This document shows, piece after piece, positions 1-9,030 of a stretch of 64,000 bases of DNA (within the stretch, counting starts at the first letter, position 1; the number at the start of each line of letters is the position of its first letter). The position numbers and the translations under genes were made by a program. This stretch comes from Thereva unica (lineage: Eukaryota > Arthropoda > Insecta > Diptera > Therevidae). The stretch spans positions 200,991,112 to 201,055,111 of the forward strand of contig OX465281.1 in NCBI GenBank assembly GCA_949987705.1, given 5' to 3'. The notes under the pieces are model-generated. The model saw nothing but the letters and a program-made list of their open reading frames with translations, had not been told where the DNA came from and ran no database searches.

Positions 1-126
1 CGCTCACGTAAAGGCTCTATCCAATTTGACCGTGTATGGGGGCCTTATGGAAGTTTTCCTTACTAAATACAAATGTTGGCTTTAATACCGGTTTATGTTT
101 ATTTTTTAGTAGTTTTTGTTTTCACT

Positions 127-997
127 CAAGACCCTCTCAACTACAGGCCATGCAGTTGTATCTGGCACCAATACAACCATAGCTGAGAATGGTCCCAAAA
201 TTTGACAGTTGCTGAGAATTTAATGGCGCAGAGTACGTTCGGGAGTGTTTTCGTTATAGTTTTGTGGTAAAAAGTGGTAAATTATTAAAATTTATCGCTT
301 TAAACCATACAAGGATTATCAGTGATTATTTCTTTAGTGATTTAATAAAAAAATATATAAAAAAATAGTGATTTAGTGTATTTTTGGTGTCTTAATTGTT
401 AAGGTGATCAATTTATTTTATATTCGCGGTGTTTTTTTCGTGTATATTAAGGGAAAATATGCTAAATATTTAATTAAAAGTGATTTTAAAGTCATTAATT
501 AATTTATTTTGCAATTATTACTAAACATATAAGTTCAGAAAAGTGCGAATGGAAAAGCGAATAAGAGAAGTGTTTTTCGGCACCTATATTTTTAATAATA
601 ATATCATAATATATGTATTAGTCACTTTAAAATCACTTTTAATTCCATAACTACACAAAACATTAAATATTCAACATTTTTTTCGTAAATAAACATGAAA
701 AAATAACGTGAATGTGAAAAAAAAGTTGATCGCCTTACAAATTTGAACACTTAAACACACTTAATCACCAAATGTGTTTTTTTTAATGAAATCACTAAAA
801 AACTATTCACTGATAAATCCAAGTGCAGTTAAAAGTGTTAAAATACAATATTTTATCACTTTTTACTGCAAAAATAAACACAAAAATTCTGCGCGTACGG
901 CTTCCGCGCCATGTTACTCCGGTGTGCGGTGACTTTTGGGCCTATTACCAACACCACGAAAAATTCATCTACGAGGCCTGTAGTTGAGAGGGTCTTG
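127..997. mobile_element. Foldback (long-TIR) non-autonomous element
   Basis: The ends are perfect inverted copies for 23 bp; the left end begins CAAGACCCTCTCAACTACAG and the right end (981-997) is its complement. Inside the termini the two halves remain alignable in inverted orientation, roughly 127-510 against 600-997, with runs such as CAGTGAT, TTTAGTGATTT and AAAAGTGATTTTAAAGT on both arms. No coding region is visible. The length of about 871 bp and near-complete inverted symmetry fit a non-autonomous foldback DNA element. No clear target duplication is seen, so the superfamily is not assigned. Confidence 0.75.
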
Positions 998-1175
998 GTT
1001 GGGAGAAATCGTCACGTAAGAAAATGCGGTATTCTGTGTATGTATGCGTGTGAGTAATGAGTAACGATCCCAGTAGGCAATTTAGGAATTTACGAAATCA
1101 GAAATCGGTGTTTTTCTGTAGAAATTGGAAACAATTTGCACCGATAGCTATAGGAAGAAATAGTAATGCAAAGTG

Positions 1176-1990
1176 TCATGCATGACGATGGTGCAAACCT
1201 TTTGCTTTGGTCATTATGGAGGATAGATGCTTATGCTTTCTTATTGAAATGAATAGAATCTCTCTTTCTCTGTCTCCATTTAAACGCTTTATATTAGCTT
1301 CCCCTTCCAAAATGGCAGCCGATTTTTGAAATTGTGCTCCGCGGCCCTCTGACTTTGGTATCAAATGAAAGGATATGACAGGTAGAACACAATTAGCTAT
1401 GTGGCATCATTCCAAATTCAAAATGGTGGTGAACACAAAATTGCGAAAAGCTTATAATAGACTAAAAGTTAGAAAATATAATAATACAGTTCGCGAGATA
1501 ATTAATACGTACGCATGATGAGATGAATAGTTGAGTTAAGGGTGAATTGAAAATAAAGAAGCAATACACGTTACAAAAAATCACAAACAAAACACCAGAG
1601 ATGCTGCTGTCAACTAAATTCAACTACTCAACTACTGAACTCATGTCCGTATGCATAATTTCAACTCAACCCAGGTAGCAGAGCTGAGTCGAGTTCAGTC
1701 GACCTTAACTCAACTCGACTCCCGTTTACATGTTGTTAGACTAGGGTTCAACCTGTATAAGTACTAAATGCAATCTGACCTTTTTGTAAAAAAATCAAGA
1801 AGACGGTTCCAAGATGGCGGCCGTTTTTGCAATTGTGTTCCACCGAGCCCACGACATGGGTATCAAATGAAAGAGTACGGCATGTAGAATACAGTAAGCT
1901 GTGTGACGTAATTTTAAATCTAATAGAACCGCCATCATAAGATGGCGGAATACATATAATAAACTAAAAAGTAGAAAATAAAATAAATGG
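1176..1990. repeat. Dispersed 'ATGGCGG / TCAAATGAAAG' repeat, degenerate units
   Basis: Two related blocks (about 1,300-1,470 and 1,795-1,990) share the order: AAATGGCGG-type motif, a TATCAAATGAAAG motif, a 'gacaggtagaa/gcatgtagaa' stretch, 'AGCTGTGTGrCG', and then a 'TAATAGACTAAAAGTAGAAAAT' type stretch (shown degenerate). The same modules recur at 2,665-3,155, 12,205-13,060 and 18,690-19,320. Open frames across them are short and not conserved between units, so this is non-coding repeat DNA of unknown class. Confidence 0.6.
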
Positions 1991-2210
1991 TTAAAAAAGT
2001 TTTTTTTAAAAAATTCTTTTAATTAACTAAAAAATGTACTGAAAAGTAAAAAATAAAAAAATATGTAAAAGAAAGCGTGAAATTTCAATTTTAATGAAAA
2101 AGTTAATTAAAATAATGGCGCATTTTTCATCAAAAATTGAAAATATCAGTACATTTTTTAGTTAATTAAAAGAATTTTTTTAAAAAAAATTTTTTTAACC
2201 ATTTATTTTT
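1981..2210. repeat. AT-rich palindrome
   Basis: Positions 1,981-2,050 (AAATAAATGGTTAAAAAAG and onwards) are the approximate inverse complement of 2,145-2,210 (ending CTTTTTTAACCATTTATTT-like sequence). The centre is about 95 bp. A similar AT-rich palindrome lies at 19,310-19,625, also directly next to an ATGGCGG repeat block, so the palindrome may be a normal part of that repeat family. Confidence 0.6.
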
Positions 2211-2542
2211 TTGCACATTTAGCAAAACCAAAGCAGAATCAAGACAAGACGGGACAAAAGAAGAGTGCAAGGTCAAGATAACAAGACTTTTTGCTCATCA
2301 CTAATGCCAAAAGTCTTGTAGGGATGAGCAAAAGGTCCTGCAAACAGTCTTGCAGAAAGTCTTGCAGTATTGCAGTCTTGTCTTGGTCTTGCTAAATGTG
2401 CAAGACAAGACTTCTTGCTTATCACTGCAGGACTTTTAGAACTTAGTGACGAGTAATAAGTCTTGCTATCTTGACTTTGCAGGCTTGTCTTGTCCTTGTC
2501 CTGTCTTGTCTTGGTCTTGCTCTGGTCTTGCTAAATGTGCAA
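2211..2542. repeat. CAAGAC/GTCTTG-rich foldback repeat
   Basis: The block is dominated by dispersed copies of AGTCTTGC and its complement. It begins TTGCACATTTAGCAAAACC and ends with the near complement GGTCTTGCTAAATGTGCAA (2,524-2,542). A further internal copy of the end sequence lies at 2,383-2,404. The inverted termini and sub-repeats suggest a small non-autonomous element. The 71-residue frame at 2,446-2,661 is a by-product of the repeat. Confidence 0.55.
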
Positions 2543-2664
2543 AACTAGTGTTGCTCATCACTTGTATCTTGTGTGTAAACAAATCTTACAACTTGTTTTT
2601 GAACCACCTTCATATAATCGATAAACTTCAAATAACAATACATATGCACAGTTCACGTTAGTGG

Positions 2665-3155
2665 CAATGCAATCTGACCATTTTGTAAAAAAATCAAGAT
2701 GGCGGTTCCAAGATAACGGACAATTGCTGTAATTGTTTCCCCGACCCCCGAAACGAAACGGTATGTCAGGTATAATATAATTAGCTGTGTTTCGTCATTC
2801 CAAATTCAAAATGTCCGCCGACATAAAAGGGCGGAAGACATATCGTCGCTAGGACGACATACTCTCGTATCTTGTATGAAGAAAATTGTTAAAGGCAGCG
2901 TTTTTTAAGTTTTGGTTTCAACATTTTGCGATATAAATTCCTCAGATAAGTTCAGTAACGTTAAAATTGTAAGATTCGCCAGTATGTCGTGCAAGCGGCG
3001 ATATAAAAGACTATAAAGTAGAAATTGCAACCGATCAACATCAAATCCTGTCTATATGCATAGTTCGCGTAAAAAAATCAAGATGGCGATACAGATTTTA
3101 TTTGGAGTTCCATTCGCAGTTGTAGCAAAATCGTAAGGAATTTCGTTCCTGACGG
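2665..3155 (+). repeat. ATGGCGG repeat, long unit (inverse of 12,205-12,660)
   Basis: This unit contains AATGCAATCTGACCATTTTG, an ATGGCGGTTCCAAGAT motif, TATGTCAGGTATAATATAA, then 'aaattgttaaaggcagcg', 'caacattttgcgatataa', and 'tatgcatagttcgcgtaaaa'. The same modules occur in inverse order and orientation at 12,205-12,660, so the two are diverged copies of one repeat lying inverted about 9 kb apart. Confidence 0.65.
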
Positions 3156-3169
3156 GGGTCTCATGACCG

Positions 3170-4825
3170 TACCAGTATTGTTTTGTGTTTTTATGTTCAC
3201 TTTTTATGTTTTTGTACATTTTATCTAAAAACTTTTTTTGCTCTTTTGTTTTTTCGCGTCTACAGGGACTGGGACATCACACGTCTGAGCTCTCTCCTAG
3301 CCCAGACCACACTCCGCTGCGTTTCCATTTTGCGTTTGGGATGCATTAAGGGCCTTTCTTCTTTCTAATTATTCAATTTTTTACGTGCACTCGCTGGCAT
3401 AGTATTCATCCTTTCGCTGTCCAGAAAACCTACCTCGAATGGCCGAAGACCTGATATTTCAATAAAAGCTAAGTTAACTAAATTTGCCCAGATTTTCTCA
3501 AATTAAATCAAATGTGTCATATTAAAAAAATCTCAAAGGAATATATTCAATATAACAAAAACAAACAAAGTTTAGAGAGAGTTTCGTAAATAAATTAGAC
3601 GTAGACAAGAAAATCTTGTTACAAAGAATAACCCGCATAACTGAACGAGAATGAAATCTCCCGTACTCAATCAATAAAGTTCATTAGTAAAACAAATTTT
3701 AAACAAACAAAATATTTCTTAAAAAAAGAAAAAAAAAAGAATTGCGACATAAAAGTGAAGAAATATATCTTCTGAAAGAAAAGTTGGGGGATGAAGTAAC
3801 ACAAATCAGTATTTGTCAGTTTGGGAACTGAAGTTCTGGACCAGAACGAAAGGGTAAAGGTTAAGGTCTAATTTCCGAAGGAAAATATTATCTCCTCGAT
3901 GGCCATGAACTAAGCTTGAAATCCCTAAAAATTTCGCCCAAATCCCTCGCCCGCTTCCTTACTAGGAAATATTTTCGTTCAATAATGCATAATTTCAATG
4001 AATGCTCGAAATTCTTAAAGGAAATTAAATATTCCTCGTCCAATACTTCAATATCCTTCGAGAATGTAATTTTAAAAATTAGCTTCTATAGAAAAGTTTG
4101 AAATTGTCCTGCTTCGTCATGGTATCAAATATTTTTGGAAAAGGAAATAATGATATCAGCCCAGAGAAGGACCCGAAATTACAGTGTCATCAAACTTGTT
4201 ATAGTCACTTGGGGTAGCGAAATACTTTTTCTGCCTCTGCTCTTACTTTTCCTTTTATTGCTCAAGAAAGATACCAAAAATTCTGCAGATTTAACTTTCC
4301 GAGGGCGGGGGTTGGTTATTGTGAAGTCCTTCCTAAAAGAAAAATATTTCTGGCTTTTGAACCTGAAAACGTATAGTAAAATAACCTTGTATCTAATACC
4401 ATGAAATTTCAGTTTTTATCAGGATCTGTTCTTTTTTTTTGTGTTTCGTTTCTTTCACTATGTGCAGGCAGACTTTTTTATGGTGAAAGGTAAAGGATAT
4501 TTTTCAAGGCTTTTTTTTGTGTGGAGAAAGGAGAAAGAAATGGTGGTAATTCCAATTCTATCAGATTTCATGTCGCATATAAAGCGAATAAGGGCAAATC
4601 TTTCAAACTAAAGTCAGACAAGCTGTCCTGAATGTGACACGAGAATATATGAGAAATATGAGTGAATGTTAAACCCATAGAGATTGGTTGGTAGGTAGAT
4701 GAAGTCGGCAGCTCCTTCCAGTCATCCGAGGATGGGCATACAATTGGGTTAAAATCATCGTTTTCTAACTGCACTCGTGAGAACCTTTAATTATGTCTGT
4801 GCTTGGGCTTGGAGTGACTTTAGAT
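3170..4825. other. No recognisable feature
   Basis: Only short frames occur, the longest being 89 codons at 4,135-4,404 with a leucine-rich stretch that arises from a simple C/T-rich tract. I see no splice pattern, domain or repeat that would support a gene. Confidence 0.5.
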
Positions 4826-4829
4826 CCAG

Positions 4830-5545
4830 AGAATATGAATATGACAGGTTATATTCAGGTATCGGATCATATCTCCCATTTCAGGCTCGAAACCGTCATA
4901 TATGAAAAGGTTTCCAAATGTTCGGAGTTTGAATCGAGCAGGTTCTGATGTCAAATATTTGGGACCATTGGTTGAGGAAATCGACGGCCCATCGGCCAGG
5001 CAACATCAACATTCGCCTCGCTCAAGTGGGGCATATTGAAACGAACAAATATTACCATCAAAACAAAAGTACGCCCTTACCGAACGTTGATCCTTCCGAT
5101 TCTTCTTTATGAATCGGAAACGTGGAAACTGCTCAAACCGGACGTCAACAAGCTCGAGGTCTTCTTCGAAACGAGACAGTTAGACATAGGTGCGATCAAC
5201 AGACACTGATCGAAGAAGAACTACAAAAACGTCGACTTGGGTGGTTTGGACATATTTGCCGAAAGGATGATAACCGTTTGCCAAGCTAACTTCTCTGTCG
5301 AGACCGTCCAGCAGACTGGGGAATTCAGCCATTGGCACCGAAGAAAACCTGGTAATGAATATCGAGGGCGACTTAAAGCATCAACGATTATCAGTTATCA
5401 GTGCTCGACACGTCGCCAAAAATTGTCGAGAATGGAAACGAATCATGAATGGAGTTCGTGACCCAGCGGCACTGGCAGCACTGAATCCATTGCGGGGATG
5501 TCTCGCCTAGACCGCCAGCTAACGGATCAAAGAAAAAAGAAAAGT
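4830..5545 (+). pseudogene. Decayed non-LTR retrotransposon, RT thumb and C-terminus
   Basis: Translating the plus strand in shifting frames gives recognisable pieces of the post-catalytic part of a LINE reverse transcriptase. 'SDVKYLGPLVEE' lies near 4,950-4,985, 'IKTKVRPYRTLILPILLYES' with 'ETWKLLKPDVNKLEVF' follows near 5,060-5,170, and 'RRLGWFGHICRKDDNRLP' lies near 5,230-5,285. These correspond to the family motifs KYLGS, LYGSETW and W(L/F)GH. Several frameshifts separate them. The 3' end (5,494-5,545, GCGGGGATG then CCGCCAGCTAACGGATCAAA) recurs at 10,077-10,130, which marks a shared LINE 3' terminus. The catalytic core is absent. Clade is probably RTE-like or related, on motif style only. 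Confidence 0.65.
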
Positions 5546-5589
5546 AAAAGAATTCCGAATGTACGGAGTCTGATCTTAGCCAGAGCCAG

Positions 5590-5800
5590 CTAAATGCAAA
5601 GAAAATGTTCGGTTGTGTGTCTGGCTAGTTTTTCTGCACCCCGCATATTGCCCAATCGGCACCCTTTTGTGATCGTTGTAGTCAGGCCAAGTCTTTCTAG
5701 TCTTTGTAATTTACCATTGAAAGGAAGCCCATGGTGATATATCCCTACGTCGCAAAGCGGCATCCGCCCATTTAGTCGTAGTCTGGCTAATTCATTCATT
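5590..5800 (-). pseudogene. Possible LINE C-terminal fragment (CCHC-like end)
   Basis: The minus strand encodes 69 residues with 'LERLGLTT', 'GCRLGNMRGAEK' and 'TTEHFLCI'. The order resembles the C-terminal zinc-knuckle region of RNase H-bearing LINEs (a hydrophobic RLGL, then C-x-L-C, then EH-x-L-C). Compare 'WKIGRAEDPTCRLCLEEDE' and 'ALHVLCEC' in the element at 62.5-64 kb. Here the second cysteine is replaced by glycine. The match is short and could be chance. Confidence 0.35.
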
Positions 5801-5869
5801 CATAACTTCAACAGTAAAGGTCGTAGCATAATAGTTGTTAAACATTATTCATTGGAAGTCCAAGCTTTC

Positions 5870-6214
5870 CAATTTTGTAAAAAAAAATATTGGTTAATTA
5901 CGTATTTTTTGGAGAAAAAGGTGGTTGAAGTGGAAATTTTAGTGAAAAAAAAACAACAAAATTTTTACTTGGATGACTCATAACTCTAGACGTTGGGTTG
6001 ACCCCTTGACTTTTACAGTTTTAGATAGGTGGAAGTATTCTGCGTAGATTGCTGCCTTATTCATGAAAATATCTGATAGGGTTACAAAAATTCAGGGTAA
6101 TATGTAAACCTCTACCACAAAAGCTTCAAAACGCCCTAGCGGCTAAACCGGTATGATTCCCCCCCCCCACCAATACGATTTTTTGTTCGACATTTTAGCT
6201 GACACACCCTGTAT
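5870..6214. mobile_element. Solitary half copy of the palindromic element family
   Basis: From 'ttggttaattacgtattttttggagaaaaaggtggtt' (described here only as a location, 5,890-5,926) to ACACCCTGTA at 6,205-6,214, the sequence follows the right arm of the palindrome at 50,109-51,126. It shares GGTGGTT, 'gactcataactc', 'gataggtggaa', 'cttcaaaacgccctagcggc', a poly-C run and 'aatacgattttttgttcg'. The left arm is missing, so this is a half element. Divergence from the 50-kb copy is clearly higher than between the two arms of that copy. Confidence 0.75.
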
Positions 6215-6224
6215 GCATAGTTCG

Positions 6225-6331
6225 CGTAAAAGAACTTTTTCTCTCTGGAAATCATCCCCGCGCACGCCGCATCGTTGTACGTGATCCTGTAGGCACAGCA
6301 CTCACGGAGACCGCTTAGTCTATATCGGTGA
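6225..6331 (-). pseudogene. R1-like LINE reverse transcriptase, downstream piece
   Basis: The minus strand reads 'RYRLSGLRECCAYRITYNDA' then 'ACAGM'. This matches the R1-clade signature after the RT domain (YRLSxLRVxSAFRTxSxxAxxVIAGM). It is the continuation of the piece at 8,557-8,990: removing the transposon at 6,332-8,553 plus one TGA repeat joins the two in a single frame. The piece ends where the half palindromic element begins at about 6,214. Confidence 0.75.
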
Positions 6332-6800
6332 TTCCATGTCAAAGCGGACGCTTTTCGTTAAAAATAATAATTGATGATTCCGATTTTTTTGAAATTTGGC
6401 AGGCACATTCTACACATGAAATAATGAAAAGCGTGTTTCGCGAAAAAAATTTGCGATTTTTTTTTCAGAAGATATACAGTTGTAAGTTGCAAGAAATTTC
6501 AAAAAACGACGCTCGGCCGACCTTTCAAATTACTGTATCGTCGAAACCATTAGTCGTACAAAAAAATGAAACGGGTCGATTTTGAAGATATCGAGTCACT
6601 CTCTGTAGTGGTATAAATAAAATTTGAGTTTGGTATTAATAAATTATTATTAATTTGTTTATAAAGTTTCATTACCACTTTTCGTCTTCAACTCACCAAC
6701 TTAAAATTTTGGAAAAAATATTATCGTGTTCCCCTTTCAATTCTAAGGAAACAGTGAAAATTTGAAAATGGAACTCAAACGGGGTCACACTTAAAAAATT
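6332..6800 (+). repeat. Left terminal inverted repeat of the 2.2-kb transposon
   Basis: Complement of 8,091-8,553. Shared landmarks are TTCCATGTCAAA at the tip, 'aataataattgatgattccg', 'aggtcggccgagcgtcg' (seen as its complement), 'ttgaagatatcgagtcactc' and 'aactcaaacggggtcacac' near the inner edge. Confidence 0.85.
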
Positions 6801-7080
6801 CTCTGTCTATCAATGTGTTACATTTTTCTCACTATTGACCTGATTTTCCGGCGCAAAAAAATACTACTAGTTTTCTCTCTCTTACACGTACCAAAGTGGA
6901 AATACTTTCTATGCTATGTATACTTTTTCAGTTCTGTTTAAGTGTTACACAAGATAAATAGTGTTAAAGTGTTTAATATCGTAGTGTTACTGTTTTTTTT
7001 TTCTGAAAATAATTATAACAATAATTTATTACGGGTATTATTTTATCAGATGCCTTATTTGAAACCTCACAGGAGAAAAA

Positions 7081-7896
7081 ATGTCAACTCGTTACGATAC
7101 TTGTTTTAATCCGTTTAAAAAACGTAATCACGGGAAAAAAAGACTAGGAAAATCCCTTCTTCCGATAGTAGGTACTGAATCAAAGACGTCGGAAAAAGTT
7201 GTTTCAATGTTAAACCCTGGACCCAGTACCTACACGCTGTGTTACAGATTCGCCTGTATCAAAAAGCGATTTTGATTTGCGATTTTTCCGAAAATTATGC
7301 GTTTGTTCTACAGGATGCAATTCAAGGAGTCTATTGAAATAATGACCAAGTAACGATACACCCTTTCGCAATTTATTATAAAGATAAAGGAAAAACACAA
7401 TTTCTTAATTTCATCGCAATCTCAGATTGTTTGAAACATGATACAATAGCCGTTCACTTACTTCAGCGTGGTTTAATTACTTTTTTAAACAAAACATTGG
7501 GTCCTTTGCGAAAAATATTTTACTTTTCTGAAGGAGCGTGTGATCAATACAAGAACAAAAAAAAATTTCACAAATCTTTGTTATTACAAAGTTGATTTTG
7601 ATGTAAGTGCAGAATGGCACTTTTTCGCCTTGTCTCATGGAAAAGGACCTTGCGATGGTTTAGGAGGTACGATTAAAAGATTAGCTGCAAAAGCCAGTTT
7701 GCAGAATATACATGACCCTATAAATACCCGGGCCAAATTTTTCATGTGGGTTAACAAAAATATTAAGAATATTAATACCGAATTCTTTCATCTTCAGGAC
7801 TATAGAACGGAAGCTCGCACTTCAAACCCGTTTCGACAAAGCGAAGATGATTCGTGGCACTTTAATGTACCATTCATTTTTTCCATAACAAAATGA
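7081..7896 (+). pseudogene. Transposase-like pseudogene inside the 2.2-kb TIR element
   Basis: The frame opens MSTRYDTCFNPFKKRNHGKK at 7,081. After a frame change it continues near 7,281 with 'DFSENYAFVLQDAIQGVY', then 'ISDCLKHDTIAVHLLQRG', 'KIFYFSEGACDQYKNK' and 'AEWHFFALSHGKGPCDGLGG' to a stop at 7,896. I know the last motif from uncharacterised arthropod transposase-like proteins, where the equivalent of FSEGA usually reads FSDGA. An acidic triad is plausible (D of DFSENY, the FS[D/E]G position, a later E), but I cannot prove it. Visible lesions are a frame change near 7,264-7,280, a TGA in place of an expected Trp just after 'QGVY', and one extra A in a nine-A run near 7,557-7,565 that shifts frame before 'NFTNLCYYK'. 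Hence non-functional. Confidence 0.7.
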
Positions 7897-8090
7897 AAAA
7901 AATTGTAAAAATCACATCGTCAGCTACTACGTCGACTATTGTAAATGTGTGCAAAAATTAAAATAAACATACTTAATTCATTATTTTATGTGTTATTCAT
8001 TCTCCGTTGCACCTACCAGTCCCTGTAAACGTTCTCTGGGTGTACGCGACATGTTAACCCGTAGTGCCGCGCGGTCGCATTCTTTTAAAG

Positions 8091-8553
8091 AATTTTTTAA
8101 GTGTGACCCCGTTTGAGTTCCATTTTCAAATTTTCACTGTTTCCTTAGAATTGAAAGGGGAACACGATAATATTTTTTCCAAAATTTTAAGTTGGTGAGT
8201 TGAAGACGAAAAGTGGTAATGAAACTTTATAAACAAATTAATAATAATTTATTAATACCAAACTCAAATTTTATTTATACCACTACAGAGAGTGACTCGA
8301 TATCTTCAAAATCGACCCGTTTCATTTTTTTGTACGACTAATGGTTTCGACGATACAGTAATTTGAAAGGTCGGCCGAGCGTCGTTTTTTGAAATTTCTT
8401 GCAACTTACAACCGTCTATATCTTCTGAAAAAAAAAATCGCAATTTTTTTTCGCGAAACACGCTTTTCATTATTTCATGTGTAGAATGTGCCTGCCAAAT
8501 TTCAAAAAAATCGGAATCATCAATTATTATTAAGCGTTCGGTTTGACATGGAA
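8091..8553 (-). repeat. Right terminal inverted repeat of the 2.2-kb transposon
   Basis: Inverse complement of 6,332-6,800. The frame at 8,306-8,575 on the minus strand and that at 6,328-6,585 on the plus strand are the same TIR translated twice. This does not indicate a real protein. Confidence 0.85.
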
Positions 8554-8990
8554 TGATCCATATGCGGTTCTCCATTTTCTACTGTTAACCGTCCTCTTCA
8601 GCGTTGCTGCATATATGCTGCGTAGGGCACGACTGAGATAATCAACTTTGCCATCAGGAGGCTACGGCTTGGTGTGGCACCCATATTCGCAATGTCCTGC
8701 AGGTTTGCAAAATTTATCCTCCGGTCCATCATCACTCCCAGGTATCTTAGGGCAATCTGTGAGTGAATGATCTGTTTCCATACTTTGGTCCTCAGTTTTG
8801 TGCTCAGCAAACGTTGGACCTGCGCTTTCAGTTCACACTTCTTCAATCTCCAAGATCGCTTCGTTTACGCACAATTCCACAATTCGGTCTCATTGAGGCG
8901 TCGTCCTAGGTCCACTTCCCCGATGTGGTTCGCAAATCCAAGCGCGCACTGCTCCTTCGGACCTTCTCTTGTTGTCCTGTACACCGAAGA
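8554..8990 (-). pseudogene. R1-like LINE reverse transcriptase, upstream piece
   Basis: The minus strand from 8,990 reads 'GFANHIGEVDLGRRLNETEL', a decayed form of the R1 catalytic stretch GFADDIAVVVxAKxLNETE in which the YxDD-type acidic pair is lost (ANH). It continues 'KKCELKAQVQRLLSTKLRTK', 'SQIALRYLGVMMDRRINF' (R1 motif LRYLGVMIDRRLxF) and 'LLMAKLIISVVPYAAYM'. Stops and a deletion in the 'SVV..YAA' region show it is dead. It is interrupted by the transposon and resumes at 6,331. R1-clade elements of the rDNA type normally sit in 28S genes, but no rDNA flanks this copy. Confidence 0.75.
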
Positions 8991-9030
8991 CCCCATTCAC
9001 AAAGAATTTTTAGTTAAAATACCAAAACAG

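Larger units (their letters stand above)
6332..8553. mobile_element. DNA transposon with ~465-bp TIRs, 3-bp TSD, unassigned superfamily
   Basis: The element begins TTCCATGTCAAA and ends TTTGACATGGAA. The termini extend as inverted repeats over 6,332-6,800 and 8,091-8,553 with only scattered mismatches. TGA flanks both sides (6,329-6,331 and 8,554-8,556). Removing the element and one TGA restores a continuous R1-like frame (HMDH then RYRLSGL), which supports both boundaries and the 3-bp duplication. The interior holds a decayed transposase on the plus strand (about 7,081-7,896). The total length is 2,222 bp. TIRs of this length with a 3-bp TSD, together with the protein motifs, do not let me name a superfamily. 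Confidence 0.85.

Noticed and set aside
4135..4404. Small membrane protein with a leucine-rich stretch
   Set aside because: The hydrophobic run comes from a C/T-rich simple stretch; no neighbouring exons, no signal of selection visible.
6328..6585. 85-codon frame, nearly the same as the 89-codon frame at 8,306-8,575 (minus)
   Set aside because: Both are the same terminal inverted repeat read from each end; conservation reflects TIR identity, not a protein.
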